Shown piece by piece: positions 36,663 through 46,439 of a stretch of DNA of 64,000 bases (the first letter of the stretch is position 1; each line of letters begins with the position of its first letter). The notes under the pieces were generated by a model, which saw only the letters and a list, made by a program, of their open reading frames with translations, did no database searches and was not told where the DNA came from. The stretch is taken from NCBI RefSeq assembly GCF_048564905.1, contig NC_132998.1:58352484-58416483 (forward strand). The letters are read 5' to 3'. The stretch comes from Vicugna pacos. Its lineage: Eukaryota > Chordata > Mammalia > Artiodactyla > Camelidae. Both the position numbers and the translations under genes were made by a program.

Positions 36663-39600
36663 GGCTTCCTTAGCCTCCCCCCTCTTCCTCCTCATCTCTG
36701 ATGACCTTCACCCGCCTTCTCGGCCTCCCCTCCTCCTGGCCCGTGTCCACTGCCCTTGGCCTGCCCCGCCCGCCCTCAGCTCCTTCTCTCCTTTCTTCGC
36801 CCAGAGTATCCACCCTGCTCCCAGAGAGGGAGCCCCCTCCCTTCCGTCTCACGTTTACCAAATCTTGTTCTTGCGCTGAACACGAGTGGGCATGAATGTG
36901 TATAAGCGTGAAAATCAGATTTCAGAAACATCCCTTAACACAGACGTGACTTAGAGTACAGGGAGGCTTGGTGAGAATGGCTGTTTTCATTTGCCAGGGC
37001 TTCCGTGACAGAGCTCCGCAGACTGGGTGACCTCACAACAGGTGTTCATTTTCTCACGGTTGTGGAGGCTAGCAGTCTAAGATCTGGGTGGTGGTAGGTT
37101 GGGCTTCTCCTGCGGCCCCTCTGTGGCTGCAGACAGCTGCCTTCTCACTCTGTACTCAGATGGTCTTTTCTCTGTGCGTGACTACTGGGTCCCTCTGTGT
37201 GACCCAATTTCCTCTTCTAGTAAGGACATCCATTACATCGGATTAGGGCTCACCCTAAGAGTCTCCTCTTAAAACCATCACCTGGAGGGGGAGGGAATAG
37301 CTCAAGAGGTAAAGTGCATGCCTAGCATGCATGAGGTCCTGGGTTCAATCCCCAGTGCCTCCAAGAAAAAAAGAAATAAGTAAACTTAATTACTTCTCCC
37401 TGCAAAAAATTAAAAAAACAAACAAACAAACATCACCTCTTTAAAGACTCCACCCCACCACCTTCACGCTGCCTCAGGACCCCACCCCAACCCCACCTTC
37501 ACTGGGTGATCATCACCCTCTACCCTCACTTGGCTCTTTCTTCCCCCACTCCACCTTCACTCGGTCATCATCACCCTCCACCTTCACTCTTGGTCATCAT
37601 CACCCCGCACCCTCACTTGGCTCTTTCTTCATCCCATTCCCAAATTGCTGCCAGAGATGAAGCTCTAGGGATGGTGATGGAGAGCGAACAAGGAAAATAA
37701 AAGGTAATAGTTAAGCTTACATTTAAATAAGTTTTTAGAAAAAAGTAGCCTTGGGCACATGAGGATTGAGATTATTAGAGCTTTTTCAAAAAGCAGAATA
37801 AAAAGTGGAAGGTTGGCCAAGAATCACGTCAGAGACAGCAGCTCAGTTGCTGAAGGTAGATCAGGAAGCGAGCATCTGGCCCTTGGACCACAGAGCCGAC
37901 GCCCCGTGAAATCACTGGGAGGATCTCGGTGGAAGTTCCAGGAAGGTTTGCCAGGACTGTGGCCTGGCGAACAGGGACAAGAGACTGATAAGTTGGGGTT
38001 CTGGGCAGGCAGATGCAGAGGAAGAGTGAGTGGGAAGCTGTTGGGTTTGGAATACGTCTGTAAAATTATTGTGGAGAAGGTCTTGGGTCCCAGCAATCTT
38101 GCCGTCGCGGCAATGGACAACTGCCCCTTCACTCTCCCTTCCTGTTTGCACTGCTGCCTGGGGGTCTTAGGCAGAATCCGGAGGGGGATCTCTGGCTGCT
38201 TCGGCTCATCTGCCTTGTTTCTTCCCTGTTGGCATTTCCTTCAAGGAGGGAGGCACAGAGGGACACGGATGTGGACCATACACCTCCTGACTGTCTCGGT
38301 CATCGAAATGGGCCAGAATGGTCAGCATAAAATGTCCCGCTCCCAGCACACCTCCATGCACAGCCCACCTCAGGCAGCTCGTAGGAATTCTCCAGTCCAG
38401 GGCTGTAGCAGTGCTGTCATTAGGAAATGCCAACAAAGGGTTTCAGCCTCCTTGTCCTTCCTTCCTGCTTCTCAGGCCAGGGGTGACTTAGCTGTCTGAG
38501 TTTGACCAACACCTCAGTGTGCAAATCTGATCACTCTTCCTGGAAGGACCCAGCTCATTCTTGTCCTCTGTGGCTCTGGACATTAGGACAGATGGGGGTG
38601 AAGGGGACCCCATTCCTGCGGATCCTCTGACCTCCTGCCCAAGGTCTTGTTACCCCTGAGGCCATACCAGAACCAGTGGGGCAGAAGAGGGTGTGTGCAG
38701 GGCCAGGGAGCAGTGTGGTGACAATCTGGGAAAGGTTAATTTAGGAATCATTTGTGTGCAGTCTAGCCTGGAGGTGGCTGTGCTCTAAGACCTCCTCTCT
38801 AGGTTTCAACTTTCCCAAGAGCTCTTTGTTTTTTCATCTGTCTGTCTTGGTGACCGTGTGACAAGGTAAGCAGACAGCTTTCAGGATGCACACTTGAAGT
38901 CCAGGTCCTCAGTCCCTGACCTGAGAGGCCCCATGGGGGCAGCAAGACCCTTTCTCTTGTGCCACCACCGCCCCCCCATTCTTTTTCATGGAACAATGAG
39001 GAAGCAGGGGGAGGGAGCCAGGCCAGGGTGCCTGGACAGCTTTCCAGCTCTGCCATTTATTTGCTGTGTGACTTCACGAGAGTATCTTAGCCTCTCTGTG
39101 CTGGGACCTCATCTAAGAAGTCAGGATAACGATCCTCCCTTCTTGATGGTATTGGGGCCTGGGGTAGTGGATGGTGCACAGGATCTGCTCAACACAGGGC
39201 TGGAGATGAAAATTTGGAATGCTGACCTCCAGCCCTCATTTTCCATCTTGTCCAGAGTCTTATCAGGATATTGAATGACAACTAAATGCCAAGCAGGGTT
39301 TGGGTGGAGAGGCCTCCAGCCTGCCCTCACCCCAGAGGTGCTGGCCTCTGTCCTGCACTCTTCAGCCAGGGTCTGACCCATCCCCTCTCTCTAGCATCTT
39401 TACTTTCTCTTTCCCTTTGCAATAATGTTGGGGCCTGCTGCACAGAGGGGCTCTTCTCCATCAGAGACTGAGCTCTGCCAAGAGGGAGGGCCCAAGAGAA
39501 GGTGGGGTCTGAGCCTGAGGAAGCAAACCACCCGAGGGCCCTCCCACCCCTGGTGCCAAAGCAGGAAGGAGGTGGGGCTTCGGCTGAGCCAGCCTGGGAG

Positions 39601-42600
39601 GTCACTCACAGATAAGGGGCTGTCCTAAAGCAAGGGCCCGGGAGAGGAAATGGAGCCAGAGTGCCCATGACAAAGGGCTGGGCTGGGACAAGCCTTCCCA
39701 GGCAAGGAGACTGCACTGGACTCCCAGGATCAGGTAAGTCAAGAGCCCAGCAGGAGGAAAGAGGTCCAGGCCGAGAGAAGAGAACCACCCTAGGGCCTCC
39801 TCGCTCTGGTTACTGAGACAGGAAGGGCATCCACCACACAGACAGCTGTAGGAAGACAGTCTCAGAAAAGGGGCTTTCCCAAGGCCAAGGCAGCCTTGTG
39901 AGAGGGAGGTGGAGCCAGAGAGCCCACGTCCAGGACAAGCTGGGACAAGCCTGCCAAGGAGGCTGGGGCTAGGCTGCAGGGACCAGGTACCACTGCCTGC
40001 TCACCTCTCGGCCTTGGGCTCTGCTTCCTGCCTCTTGCCTCCATCTGCCCTGCTCCCAGCCCTGGGTTCTCTTCTCTCTGACTCCTCTGCAGGGCCTTCT
40101 CTCACCTCAGGCCCCCCAGCCCTGCCTCTGCCACAGCCTGTCTCTGTGTGCCTGGCCATCTCTCTGTGTCCCTGGCCATATTCCATAGGCATGGCCACCA
40201 GGGCTTCCTAAAGCTCTTTGTTCACCCTCAATCCTAGACTTGAGGTTCAAGGATGATTGAAACAATTTTTGGAGTCAGCTATAAAAGCATGTTTATAAAT
40301 TTTATTTTAAAGGCACCATTTTGCAAATAATTTCTCATTTCTGCTCTGTGGAGGGAAAACTCTCCAAGACAAGAAGGTAACTCATTTTCCCTGAAGACAA
40401 TACCAAGTTTAAAAAATTAAATTGGTCTTTAAATACTTCTTACAAGTTGTTTCTATTACATCTATGATTTTAGCTATTCAAGGTCAAGGTTCAACACTTG
40501 TGCCATGAAGATAAGTCCTCTTGTCTAAAATTTGAAATATTTTAGCCTTGAGTGTCTGGATTTCCCCAGAACTGGGCAGTTTCCCAGAACGTGGGAACTT
40601 CAGGGCTAAAATTCAGAAGATTCCAGGCAAACGGATCAGTGATTGTCTAAAGTGTGCTGTGAATGGGGTTTCCCTCCTTTTAAAAAAAAAAAATTATTTA
40701 TTGTAGATTTTCTTCTTCTTTCCTTTTTATTTTTTTAAATTGAAGTATAGTTGATTTCCCTTCTAATCCTTACCCTGAGGGTGGCCAGTTGCCCTAATGG
40801 GGAGTATGAACTTCAGGTGAGGTCACTGGATCATCAGCCACAGTCCAGAGATGGTCTCTTCAGCAATTGTTATCCAAGTCCACCTAAAGGTTTACTAATT
40901 AACACAAGGGATGTTAGAGATAGGTTTCCATTGACGAAACTAGTGGCTTTGTTAATTAGCGTAACAGATATCAGAAATGGTTTTCCGTTGGTGGAATTGG
41001 TGGTGTTTCGGTGAGTTGCCTGGAAATATGGCAAGGTTTTTCTGGCCTTGCAGGAACAGAGTGTTGTGCCTTGTGGTCTGCGCCCTGAGGGCACCCTTGG
41101 CTTGATTCCTGTGTCCAGACACAAGTTCCAAGGACCTGAAGTCACTTGAGCCTGACTTGATGGTCAGCCAAGTCACATTACCTTGGGTGGAGTGTCCAGG
41201 ACAATGGGCTGGGGCCATCGAGCCTCCTGAGATCGTTCAGGCTGGTGTCCACTTGGGTATGAATGCCCACGTACAGTGGAGCTCCGGCCAGAGCATGCCT
41301 TCGTGCGCCTCTCGTGGGCATGGCAGGAACACTTCTGGTTATGTCCACCTACTTCTAATGCAGAGCCAACAGCATTTATCCAAAAGAACCTGCTGGTTCT
41401 GCATTCCTACCTGGGTCGGGCCACTTTGCAATATAATGTTAAGTGAAAGAACAGCAAGATACAAAATGGAATATTTCACAGGGTATAATCACAATTAGAA
41501 GGAGAAAAAAGTTGCGTGAGCCCTTCCGCGAGAAGTCTCTGTCACCACACTCTCTTGGTGAGAACAGTTTTTCCTCTTCACACGCCTCTGTGCTCTTTGT
41601 GCAGACAAAATTGTGATACACACGCCTCAGCTAAGAGCACAGGGCTACAGGAAGCACCGGCTTGCATCCCCTGACTCCCCAAAGAGAAGGGTTAAGATAT
41701 TAGACACAGGGTTGAGGTGCCTGTGGGTCCTGAACAAGGGTCTGGGGCTCAGGACAAAGATGTCAGAGCTGGAGATGACAGGCAGTGTCCAGTTCTTAGC
41801 CCAGGGGTCCTGCCTGCAGTGGCTGTAGGGGAGCTCTGCCAGGCTGGAGGTGGGACACTGTGTGAGGTGGGAGAGCTCACTCTCTTCCTCTCCCTCCTGA
41901 GTCCTCCTGGCCAACAAAGAAGGAAGAGACCCTCCCTAACCTCCACTTAGGGGCCCAAGTGAACCCAAGGAATTGGGTTCAGAACATGACAGAGCCTGGG
42001 GTGATGCCAGAGAACACTCTTTGCAGCTGTGATTTTCTCTTGTTGCACAGGAACACAATGAGCCTGCTAAAGGAAGATATATTCAACAAACAGTTCAGCA
42101 ACCAGCCCCGGGTCACGGCGCCCTACTACCGGAGGAAGACTTATTTGTGCTACCAGTTGAAGGGGCCCGATGGCTCCATACTTGCCCAAGGCTGCCTCCG
42201 AAACAAGGTGCCAAGTGTGTTCTCTGGGCATAGGGCAGGCGGGGCTAACCCTGGCCATGCAGGGAAAATCCTGAGGCTTAGCAGGGTCTGAGTTAGCCCA
42301 GCTTCTCTGGAACCCTCCAGACTTGTTCCCATCCCTGGACCGACACAGAAGCCCTTCCCTCCAGCAGAGCGCTTTTCCTGCCCCTCTTGGAGAAGTGAAT
42401 GTTCCCTCGTCCTCCAGGTCTTAGCTCCTTCATCACTTCCAGGAAGCCAAGCACTCTTCCAAGGGCTGAGCGCTTAACCTCACTGACAAGATCTCCATCA
42501 CATTTCTGCCTTTCTGTCTATCTTCCTCCCTGTCCCCTCCCTCCACCCCCCCTTCCTTGGTACCCTCAGGTTCAAACATCTCCAGACAACCTCCTGCGTG

Positions 42601-43998
42601 TGTGCAAAAGCCAGGTCCCAGAGCATTCTGAGACTAGGCTGTGGGGGTGTCTGTTCTACAGCCTGTCTCCCTCTCTGGCCACTGGCACCCTGATCCGATT
42701 CCAGTTAAGCTATAGATGAGTGAGACAGTGAAGGAGTAAATAATGAGGGAAGGAAGGAGGTTTTCTCCTTGTCATAGGCAAGTTCACATACTCGGAAGTT
42801 CACAGAATAGAGCCTCTCATCCTCAACTTCACCCTTGGTATGTGACCTCTGGCCTCTGCCTTCTAAACCAGCCCTTCCTTCTCTCTGTCTGGGACTCTCT
42901 CCAGAAACAGCGACATGCAGAAATTCGCTTTATTGACAAGATCAAGTTTATGAATCTCGACCCAAACCAGAGCTACGAAATCATCTGCTATGTCACGTGG
43001 AGCCCTTGCCCCACCTGTGCCGAGAAACTGGTTGATTTAATCAACGATCAAGTCCACCTGAAACTGCAGATCTTCGCCTCCCGCCTGTACTTCCACTGGG
43101 TCAGGAAGTATCAGATAGGGCTGCAGTATCTGTGGGCTTCTCAGGTCACAGTGGCTGTCATGAACCGCCGAGGTAGGTAGAGAGACACAGCTGTCAGTGG
43201 ATGGGAGGGGCTGCATTTCTGAGAGAGAAAGCCACTGAGTGGGAGTTGGGGTAAGGGGGTGCTGGACAGGAAGGATGGTGGCCCAGCTGAGACCCAAAGT
43301 GTGATACCACCTGATATGAAAATTCCAAGGACAGACTAATTCCAGGGAGAAGAAGAGAGGGAAGAGGACAGAAACAGGGGACCCTGGCCCTGCAGGGTAC
43401 AGGCTTGCTGCCCCCGTGCCCTTGTGGCCTGACTCAGTTTCCTTCTCTCACCTCAGAGTTTAAAGACTGCTGGGAAAAGTTTGTGGACAACCAGGGGAAG
43501 GAGTTCCAGGGCTGGGATAAGCTGGAGGAATACAACAGAAGCATCAGCCGACGGCTCCACAGGATCCTGATGGTGAGAAGCTGTTCTCAGTGCAGGCCCC
43601 CGCCTCTCTCTCCCTGCCCTTCTGTCCATCACCCTTCTCCTTGCTCTCTCCCCACTGTCCCCTACTCCTTTCTCTTGTCTCATGACAACCTCTTTTGCTC
43701 CCCTCTCCCAGGGGCTCCCAGTTTCTTCCTTGCCTCTCTCTTCGTAGACTCTTGCTGGCTTTCTGTTTCCTCTCAAGGCCTCCCGACCCACCTTGACCCA
43801 GTTCTTTTCTTGTCCCAGCATTTTCAGCATTACCTCTTACCTCTCCCCACTTTTTCCCTGCAGTTTCCTGCCCATCGAAGCTTTCTCATCTCTCTCCTTC
43901 TCTCTCAGCAGCCCTTGAAGCAGAATAATTTAGAGGATTCCTTCAGAGATTTGAGACTTGGATCCCCATCACCTTCGTCAAGAAGTGACTCAAGATGA
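31915..43998 (+). CDS. A3Z2-Z3 read-through fusion isoform (predicted)
   Basis: Splicing the 36657 donor to the acceptor before 42051 skips the Z2 stop and the Z3 first exon and keeps frame: the AG overhang plus G makes Arg, followed by NTMSLLKEDIFNKQF. Summed exon lengths (80+157+277+115+157+268+116+90) equal 1,260 bases, giving a 419-residue protein with two intact zinc sites. Read-through splicing that joins Z2 to Z3 is established for cattle, sheep, pig and cat A3 genes. The phase match is seen directly; use in this species is inference. The intron would be 5.4 kb and contain the Z3 promoter. Confidence 0.72.
32665..32855 (+). mobile_element. MIR SINE in A3Z2 intron 1
   Basis: tcacttactgctctgtgatt, cctcatcctctgtaaaatgg and aagcacttagagcag fit MIR. 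Confidence 0.6.
33295..33451 (+). CDS. APOBEC3Z2: A3Z2 exon 2
   Basis: 157 bp, the same length as A3Z3 exon 2. Encodes WIDPQTFFFHFENL and RTYLCYQVKRKE, and ends in GVFHNK at a gtatgg donor. The phase fits exon 1 exactly. Confidence 0.92.
35068..35760 (+). mobile_element. hAT-type DNA transposon split by MER2
   Basis: Left part gagcagtgctatcccacaga and ttcaaaaagttaagag (35068-35187); right part gagatggtttacattctttt, agccacatttcaagggctca and ggccggtggctcccc (35538-35760). These form one hAT-Charlie-like element around the MER2 insertion. Confidence 0.6.
35188..35537 (+). mobile_element. MER2 (Tigger-type) DNA transposon
   Basis: Terminal inverted ends gtcatccctcagtatggg and gtggaggactgac, internal ccaaaatccgcggatgctca and gttgaatccgcagatgac; flanked by TA. 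Non-autonomous fossil in A3Z2 intron 2. Confidence 0.75.
36043..36319 (+). CDS. APOBEC3Z2: A3Z2 exon 3 (catalytic exon)
   Basis: 277 bp with HAE and PCVAC zinc ligands and the Z2 signature SWSPC. Loop 7 region reads ARLYYFWQPAFQQG, close in layout to human A3C (ARLYYFQYPCYQEG). It leaves one base that is completed by exon 4 to Asp of DFKYCW. Confidence 0.93.
36543..36657 (+). CDS. APOBEC3Z2: A3Z2 exon 4 with stop-in-donor
   Basis: Encodes DFKYCWENFVYNQ...KLEEIL plus AG. If spliced, the 2-base overhang enters A3Z3 exon 2 in frame. If not spliced, AGG TGA adds Arg and stops. The donor is gtgagg, a good consensus. Confidence 0.9.
37288..37432 (+). mobile_element. camelid tRNA-derived SINE, second copy
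   Basis: Same layout as the copy at 17.4 kb: aatagctcaagaggtaaag, catgcctagcatgcatgagg, ggttcaatcccc and an A-rich tail ending in (AAAC)n. Lies in the Z2-Z3 interval. Confidence 0.78.
37440..37640. repeat. imperfect minisatellite
   Basis: Repeats of ccaccttcac, tggtcatcatcaccc and ccctcacttggctctttctt in about 55-60 bp steps. Confidence 0.6.
37696..37701 (+). terminator. candidate poly(A) signal for the unspliced A3Z2 transcript
   Basis: First AATAAA found about 1 kb downstream of the A3Z2 stop, before the exon-1 cassettes. A stand-alone Z2 mRNA needs a signal in this interval; use is unproven. Confidence 0.3.
37702..39290. other. Z2-Z3 interval, no gene recognised
   Basis: Unique sequence with a MIR fragment; the one long open frame here (37759-38499) has no recognised family. 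Confidence 0.5.
39045..39150 (+). mobile_element. MIR SINE fragment
   Basis: gctctgccatttatttgctg followed by tgtgacttc and agcctctctgtgct fit the MIR core, just upstream of the Z3 promoter block. Confidence 0.5.
39291..39606 (+). promoter_or_regulatory. A3Z3 promoter block (copy B of duplicated cassette)
   Basis: Near-identical partner of 31573-31888, with the same ISRE-like motif at 39402-39413. It lies inside the Z2-Z3 intron, 2.4 kb upstream of A3Z3 exon 2, so it is the natural promoter for stand-alone Z3. Confidence 0.6.
39650..39733 (+). other. candidate non-coding A3Z3 exon 1 (cassette copy 2)
   Basis: Homologous to coding exon 1 of A3Z2 and ends in caggatcag at a consensus gtaagt donor. 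Its ATG at 39650 meets an in-frame stop after six codons, so it would serve only as 5' UTR for A3Z3, whose start is in exon 2. Confidence 0.55.
39909..39986 (+). other. third exon-1 cassette copy
   Basis: A more diverged copy of the same exon (ggagccagag, gggacaagcc, gccaaggaggct) ending at gaccag before a gtacca donor. The position equivalent to the ATG is GTG. It could be an alternative non-coding first exon of A3Z3 or a relic. Confidence 0.45.
39987..42050 (+). other. A3Z3 intron 1 region
   Basis: Contains the 57-bp tandem pair, AT-rich L1-like remnants near 40.68-40.76 and 41.37-41.50 kb, and unique sequence. No extra A3 exon seen. Confidence 0.5.
40892..41005. repeat. two tandem 57-bp units
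   Basis: 40892-40948 and 40949-41005 align end to end (ttactaattaac/ttgttaattagc, gataggtttccattgacg/aatggttttccgttggtg), about 65-70% identical. Flanking sequence from 40760 to 41200 is unrecognised. Confidence 0.6.
42051..42207 (+). CDS. APOBEC3H: A3Z3 exon 2 (start codon exon)
   Basis: 157 bp after acceptor ...ttgcacag. The first seven bases lie upstream of the ATG at 42058 and are open in the frame used by the Z2-Z3 fusion (NTM). Encodes RKTYLCYQLKGPDG and ends CLRNK at gtgcca. Confidence 0.9.
42058..43998 (+). CDS. APOBEC3H: APOBEC3 Z3-domain cytidine deaminase (A3Z3, A3H-like)
   Basis: Single-domain Z3 deaminase, orthologue of human A3H and the C-terminal half of artiodactyl Z2-Z3 proteins. 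Coding parts: 42058-42207, 42905-43172, 43457-43572 and 43909-43998, about 207 residues. The start MSLLKEDIFNKQF aligns with MALLTAETFRLQF of human A3H. Exon 3 carries RHAEIRFI and the Z3 form VTWSPCPTCAEKL, so both zinc motifs are complete; exon 4 has EFKDCWEKFVDNQG. The last exon encodes PLKQNNLEDSFRDLRLG and a serine-rich tail SPSPSSRSDSR, with an AATAAA at 44159-44164. The acceptor allows CAG to be exon or intron (start 43909 or 43912), adding or omitting one Gln. It is the last A3 gene; CBX7 follows in the opposite direction, as in other placental mammals. Confidence 0.92.
42905..43172 (+). CDS. APOBEC3H: A3Z3 exon 3 (catalytic exon)
   Basis: 268 bp. HAE and PCPTC zinc ligands; T before WSPC is the Z3 hallmark. 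Loop 7 region SRLYFHWVRKYQIG parallels SRLYYHWCKPQQKG in human A3H. Confidence 0.93.
43457..43572 (+). CDS. APOBEC3H: A3Z3 exon 4
   Basis: 116 bp encoding EFKDCWEKFVDNQG and SRRLHRILM, ending on a codon boundary at a gtgaga donor. Confidence 0.92.
43909..43998 (+). CDS. APOBEC3H: A3Z3 exon 5, coding part
   Basis: After ...ctctcag it reads QPLKQNNLEDSFRDLRLG and a Ser/Arg tail before TGA at 43996-43998. A NAGNAG-type acceptor (cagcag) permits the alternative start at 43912. Confidence 0.85.
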   Translation, partial: QPLKQNNLEDSFRDLRLGSPSPSSRSDSR

Positions 43999-44158
43999 CT
44001 GTTCCTGGGGCATCTTAGTGCTTCAGAAACTGCTGACTCTTAGGGGCAACTGGCAACTTCTGCTGGCATACCTGGCCCTCAGCCAAGTCAGAACCGTCTT
44101 TCCTCTTGCATTCTTCTGTTTCCTTTTCGACTTAGGTAAATATTTTTATAGGTGAAAA

Positions 44159-44164
44159 AATAAA
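44159..44164 (+). terminator. A3Z3 poly(A) signal
   Basis: AATAAA 161 bases after the A3Z3 stop, in an otherwise unremarkable short 3' UTR. Confidence 0.7.
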
Positions 44165-44859
44165 AATAATTCGAAAGCTTGGGTTACTTTCTAAAAGAGG
44201 AATCAGGTCTTTCCTTCATAAAAAGGAAAAATGAGTATAAAGAAGTTTTATACTACAGCACCAAGAAAAGATTTACTTGAGAATTCCCAGTATGGTATAG
44301 AATAGTTAGATCATTTTGTAGTTCAAGTAGTCTCTGTTCCTTCTCAGTATCTAGTATTTGTCTAAGTAAATGAGGTAAAACTTTATCGAGTGGAGCTGAC
44401 CATAGTAATGGGAAAAAATATGCTTGGAAGTGTGTTTTTCAGTGTTCTTGGCTGCAGCAACAGGCTCCAACTCTGGCTAATTAAAACAGAAAAAAAGACT
44501 TAATAGAAAGATGTTGAGTGGCTCTCTGAATTGCTAGGAAAGATAAAGGACTAGATCTGGAGGCTTCAAAGCCAGGAAGGATATGCTGCTAGTTGGTCTA
44601 GTCATGACAGGATTGCTGGTGGTGGAATATTCCATCCACACCAACCACACCTGGAAGCTGGATGCTGACACAGATCCCCTGCTCTGGCTGCCTCCACTGC
44701 CAACAACCCCACCAGAATGGAGGAAAAGGAGGGAGGAAACAGTTACAACAAATAATGAACACAGCAGAAGATGAGAAGAGTAAAGTCAAGTGTATCACAC
44801 TAAATGTGAACATAATTAATTCTTCCATGCTGCTTACAAAAAACACTCTTTAAATAATA

Positions 44860-46055
44860 GAGATCGAATCTCCTAGAAAAGAACACGGGCAAAATATTGT
44901 CTGACATAACTCAGAGCAATGTTTTCCTAGGTCAGTCTCCCAAGGCAATAGAAATAAAAGCAAAAACAAATGGGACCTCATTAAACTTACAAGCTTTTTC
45001 ACAGCAAAGAAAACCATAAACAAAATGAAAAGATAACCTATGGAATGGGAGAAAATGTTTGCAAATGGTGTGACTGACAAATAGTTAACTTCCAGAATAT
45101 ACAAACAGCTCATACAACTCAATAATAAAAACCAAACAACCCAATCAAAAAATGGGCAGAAGATCTAAATAGACATTTCTCCAAAGAAGACCTACAGATG
45201 GCCAACAGGCACATGAAAAGATGCTCAACATTACTAATTATCAGAGAAACGCAAATCAAAACTATACCAGTCAGAATGGCCATCATTGAAAGTCCACAAA
45301 TGATAAATGATGGAGAGCATGTGGAGAAAAGGGAACCCTTCTACACTGTTGGTGGGAATGTAGTCTGGTGCAACCACTATGGAAAACAATATGGAGATTA
45401 CTTAAAAAACTAAAAATAGATTTAAAATATCATCCAGCAATCCCATTCCTGGTATATATATCCAGAGAAGACTCTAATTCAAAAAGACATACACACTGCA
45501 ATGTTCATAGCAGCATTATTTAAAATAGCCAAGACATGGAAGCAACCTAAATGTCCATCATCAGATGATTGAATAAAGAAGATGTGGTATATATACAATG
45601 GAATATAACTCAGCCATAAAAAAGAATGAAATAATGCCGTTTGCAGCAACATGGATGGACCTAGAGATTATCATACTAAGTAAAGGAAGTCAGACAAAGA
45701 AAGACAAATATCATATGATATCACTTATATGTGGAATCTTAAAAAAAATGACAAAAATGAACTTAGTTACAAAACAGAAAGAGACTCACAGACATAGAAA
45801 ACAAAATTATGGTTACCAAAGGGGAAAGGAGCAGGGGAGGGATAAATTAGGAATTTGGGATTTGCAGATACTAACCACTACATATAAAATATATAAACAA
45901 CAAGGACCTACTGTATATAGCACATAGAAATATATTCAATAACTTATAATAACCTATAATGAGAAAGATATGAAAAATTATATATATATATATAACTGAA
46001 TCACTATGCTATACACCTGAAACTAACTCAACATTGCAAATCAATAAGAAAAATT
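44860..46055 (+). mobile_element. 5'-truncated artiodactyl L1
   Basis: ORF2 end and 3' UTR: aaaaaatgggcagaagatct, gatggccaacaggcacatg, atggaaaacaatatggagat, gttggtgggaatgtagtctg, with an A-rich end. Less diverged than neighbouring L1 pieces. The following 46055-46300 is another older ORF2 piece. Confidence 0.75.
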
Positions 46056-46439
46056 AAATAATAGAAATTGAAAATGATGGGATGAACAAAGAGATAGCAG
46101 GCAAATTACTTTGTAAAAAAAAGCAAGAGTGGCAATATTACACAAAGTGGAGTTAAAGGCATCGGACAGGTTAAAGAGGGACTAAATATGATAACATAAA
46201 GGAACAATTAAAGAATAAAATGTAACAATCATAAACTTGTATGTACCAAACAACATAGCAGCCATCTACATAAAGGAAAAATGATTGTAACCCTAAGTTT
46301 GGTTGTAGCAGCAATGTCTCTAGCCCAGGAGATGAATCACGATTGGCCCAAGTCTGTCATGTGACCCTCTTCCCCTTTTCCAGAAGCTTTTTTAGCCTCT
46401 GTTAAAGCTAGAAGTGGCTGTGCAGCCAAGTTACGACCA

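Noticed and set aside
37759-38499. 246-codon open frame on the + strand
   Set aside because: Longest open frame in the window but low-complexity-free only by chance: no family, no splice-consistent ends, composition of translated intergenic DNA.
39650-39670. coding start for A3Z3 in the exon-1 cassette
   Set aside because: The ATG runs into a stop after six codons; the A3H-type start in exon 2 is the better choice.
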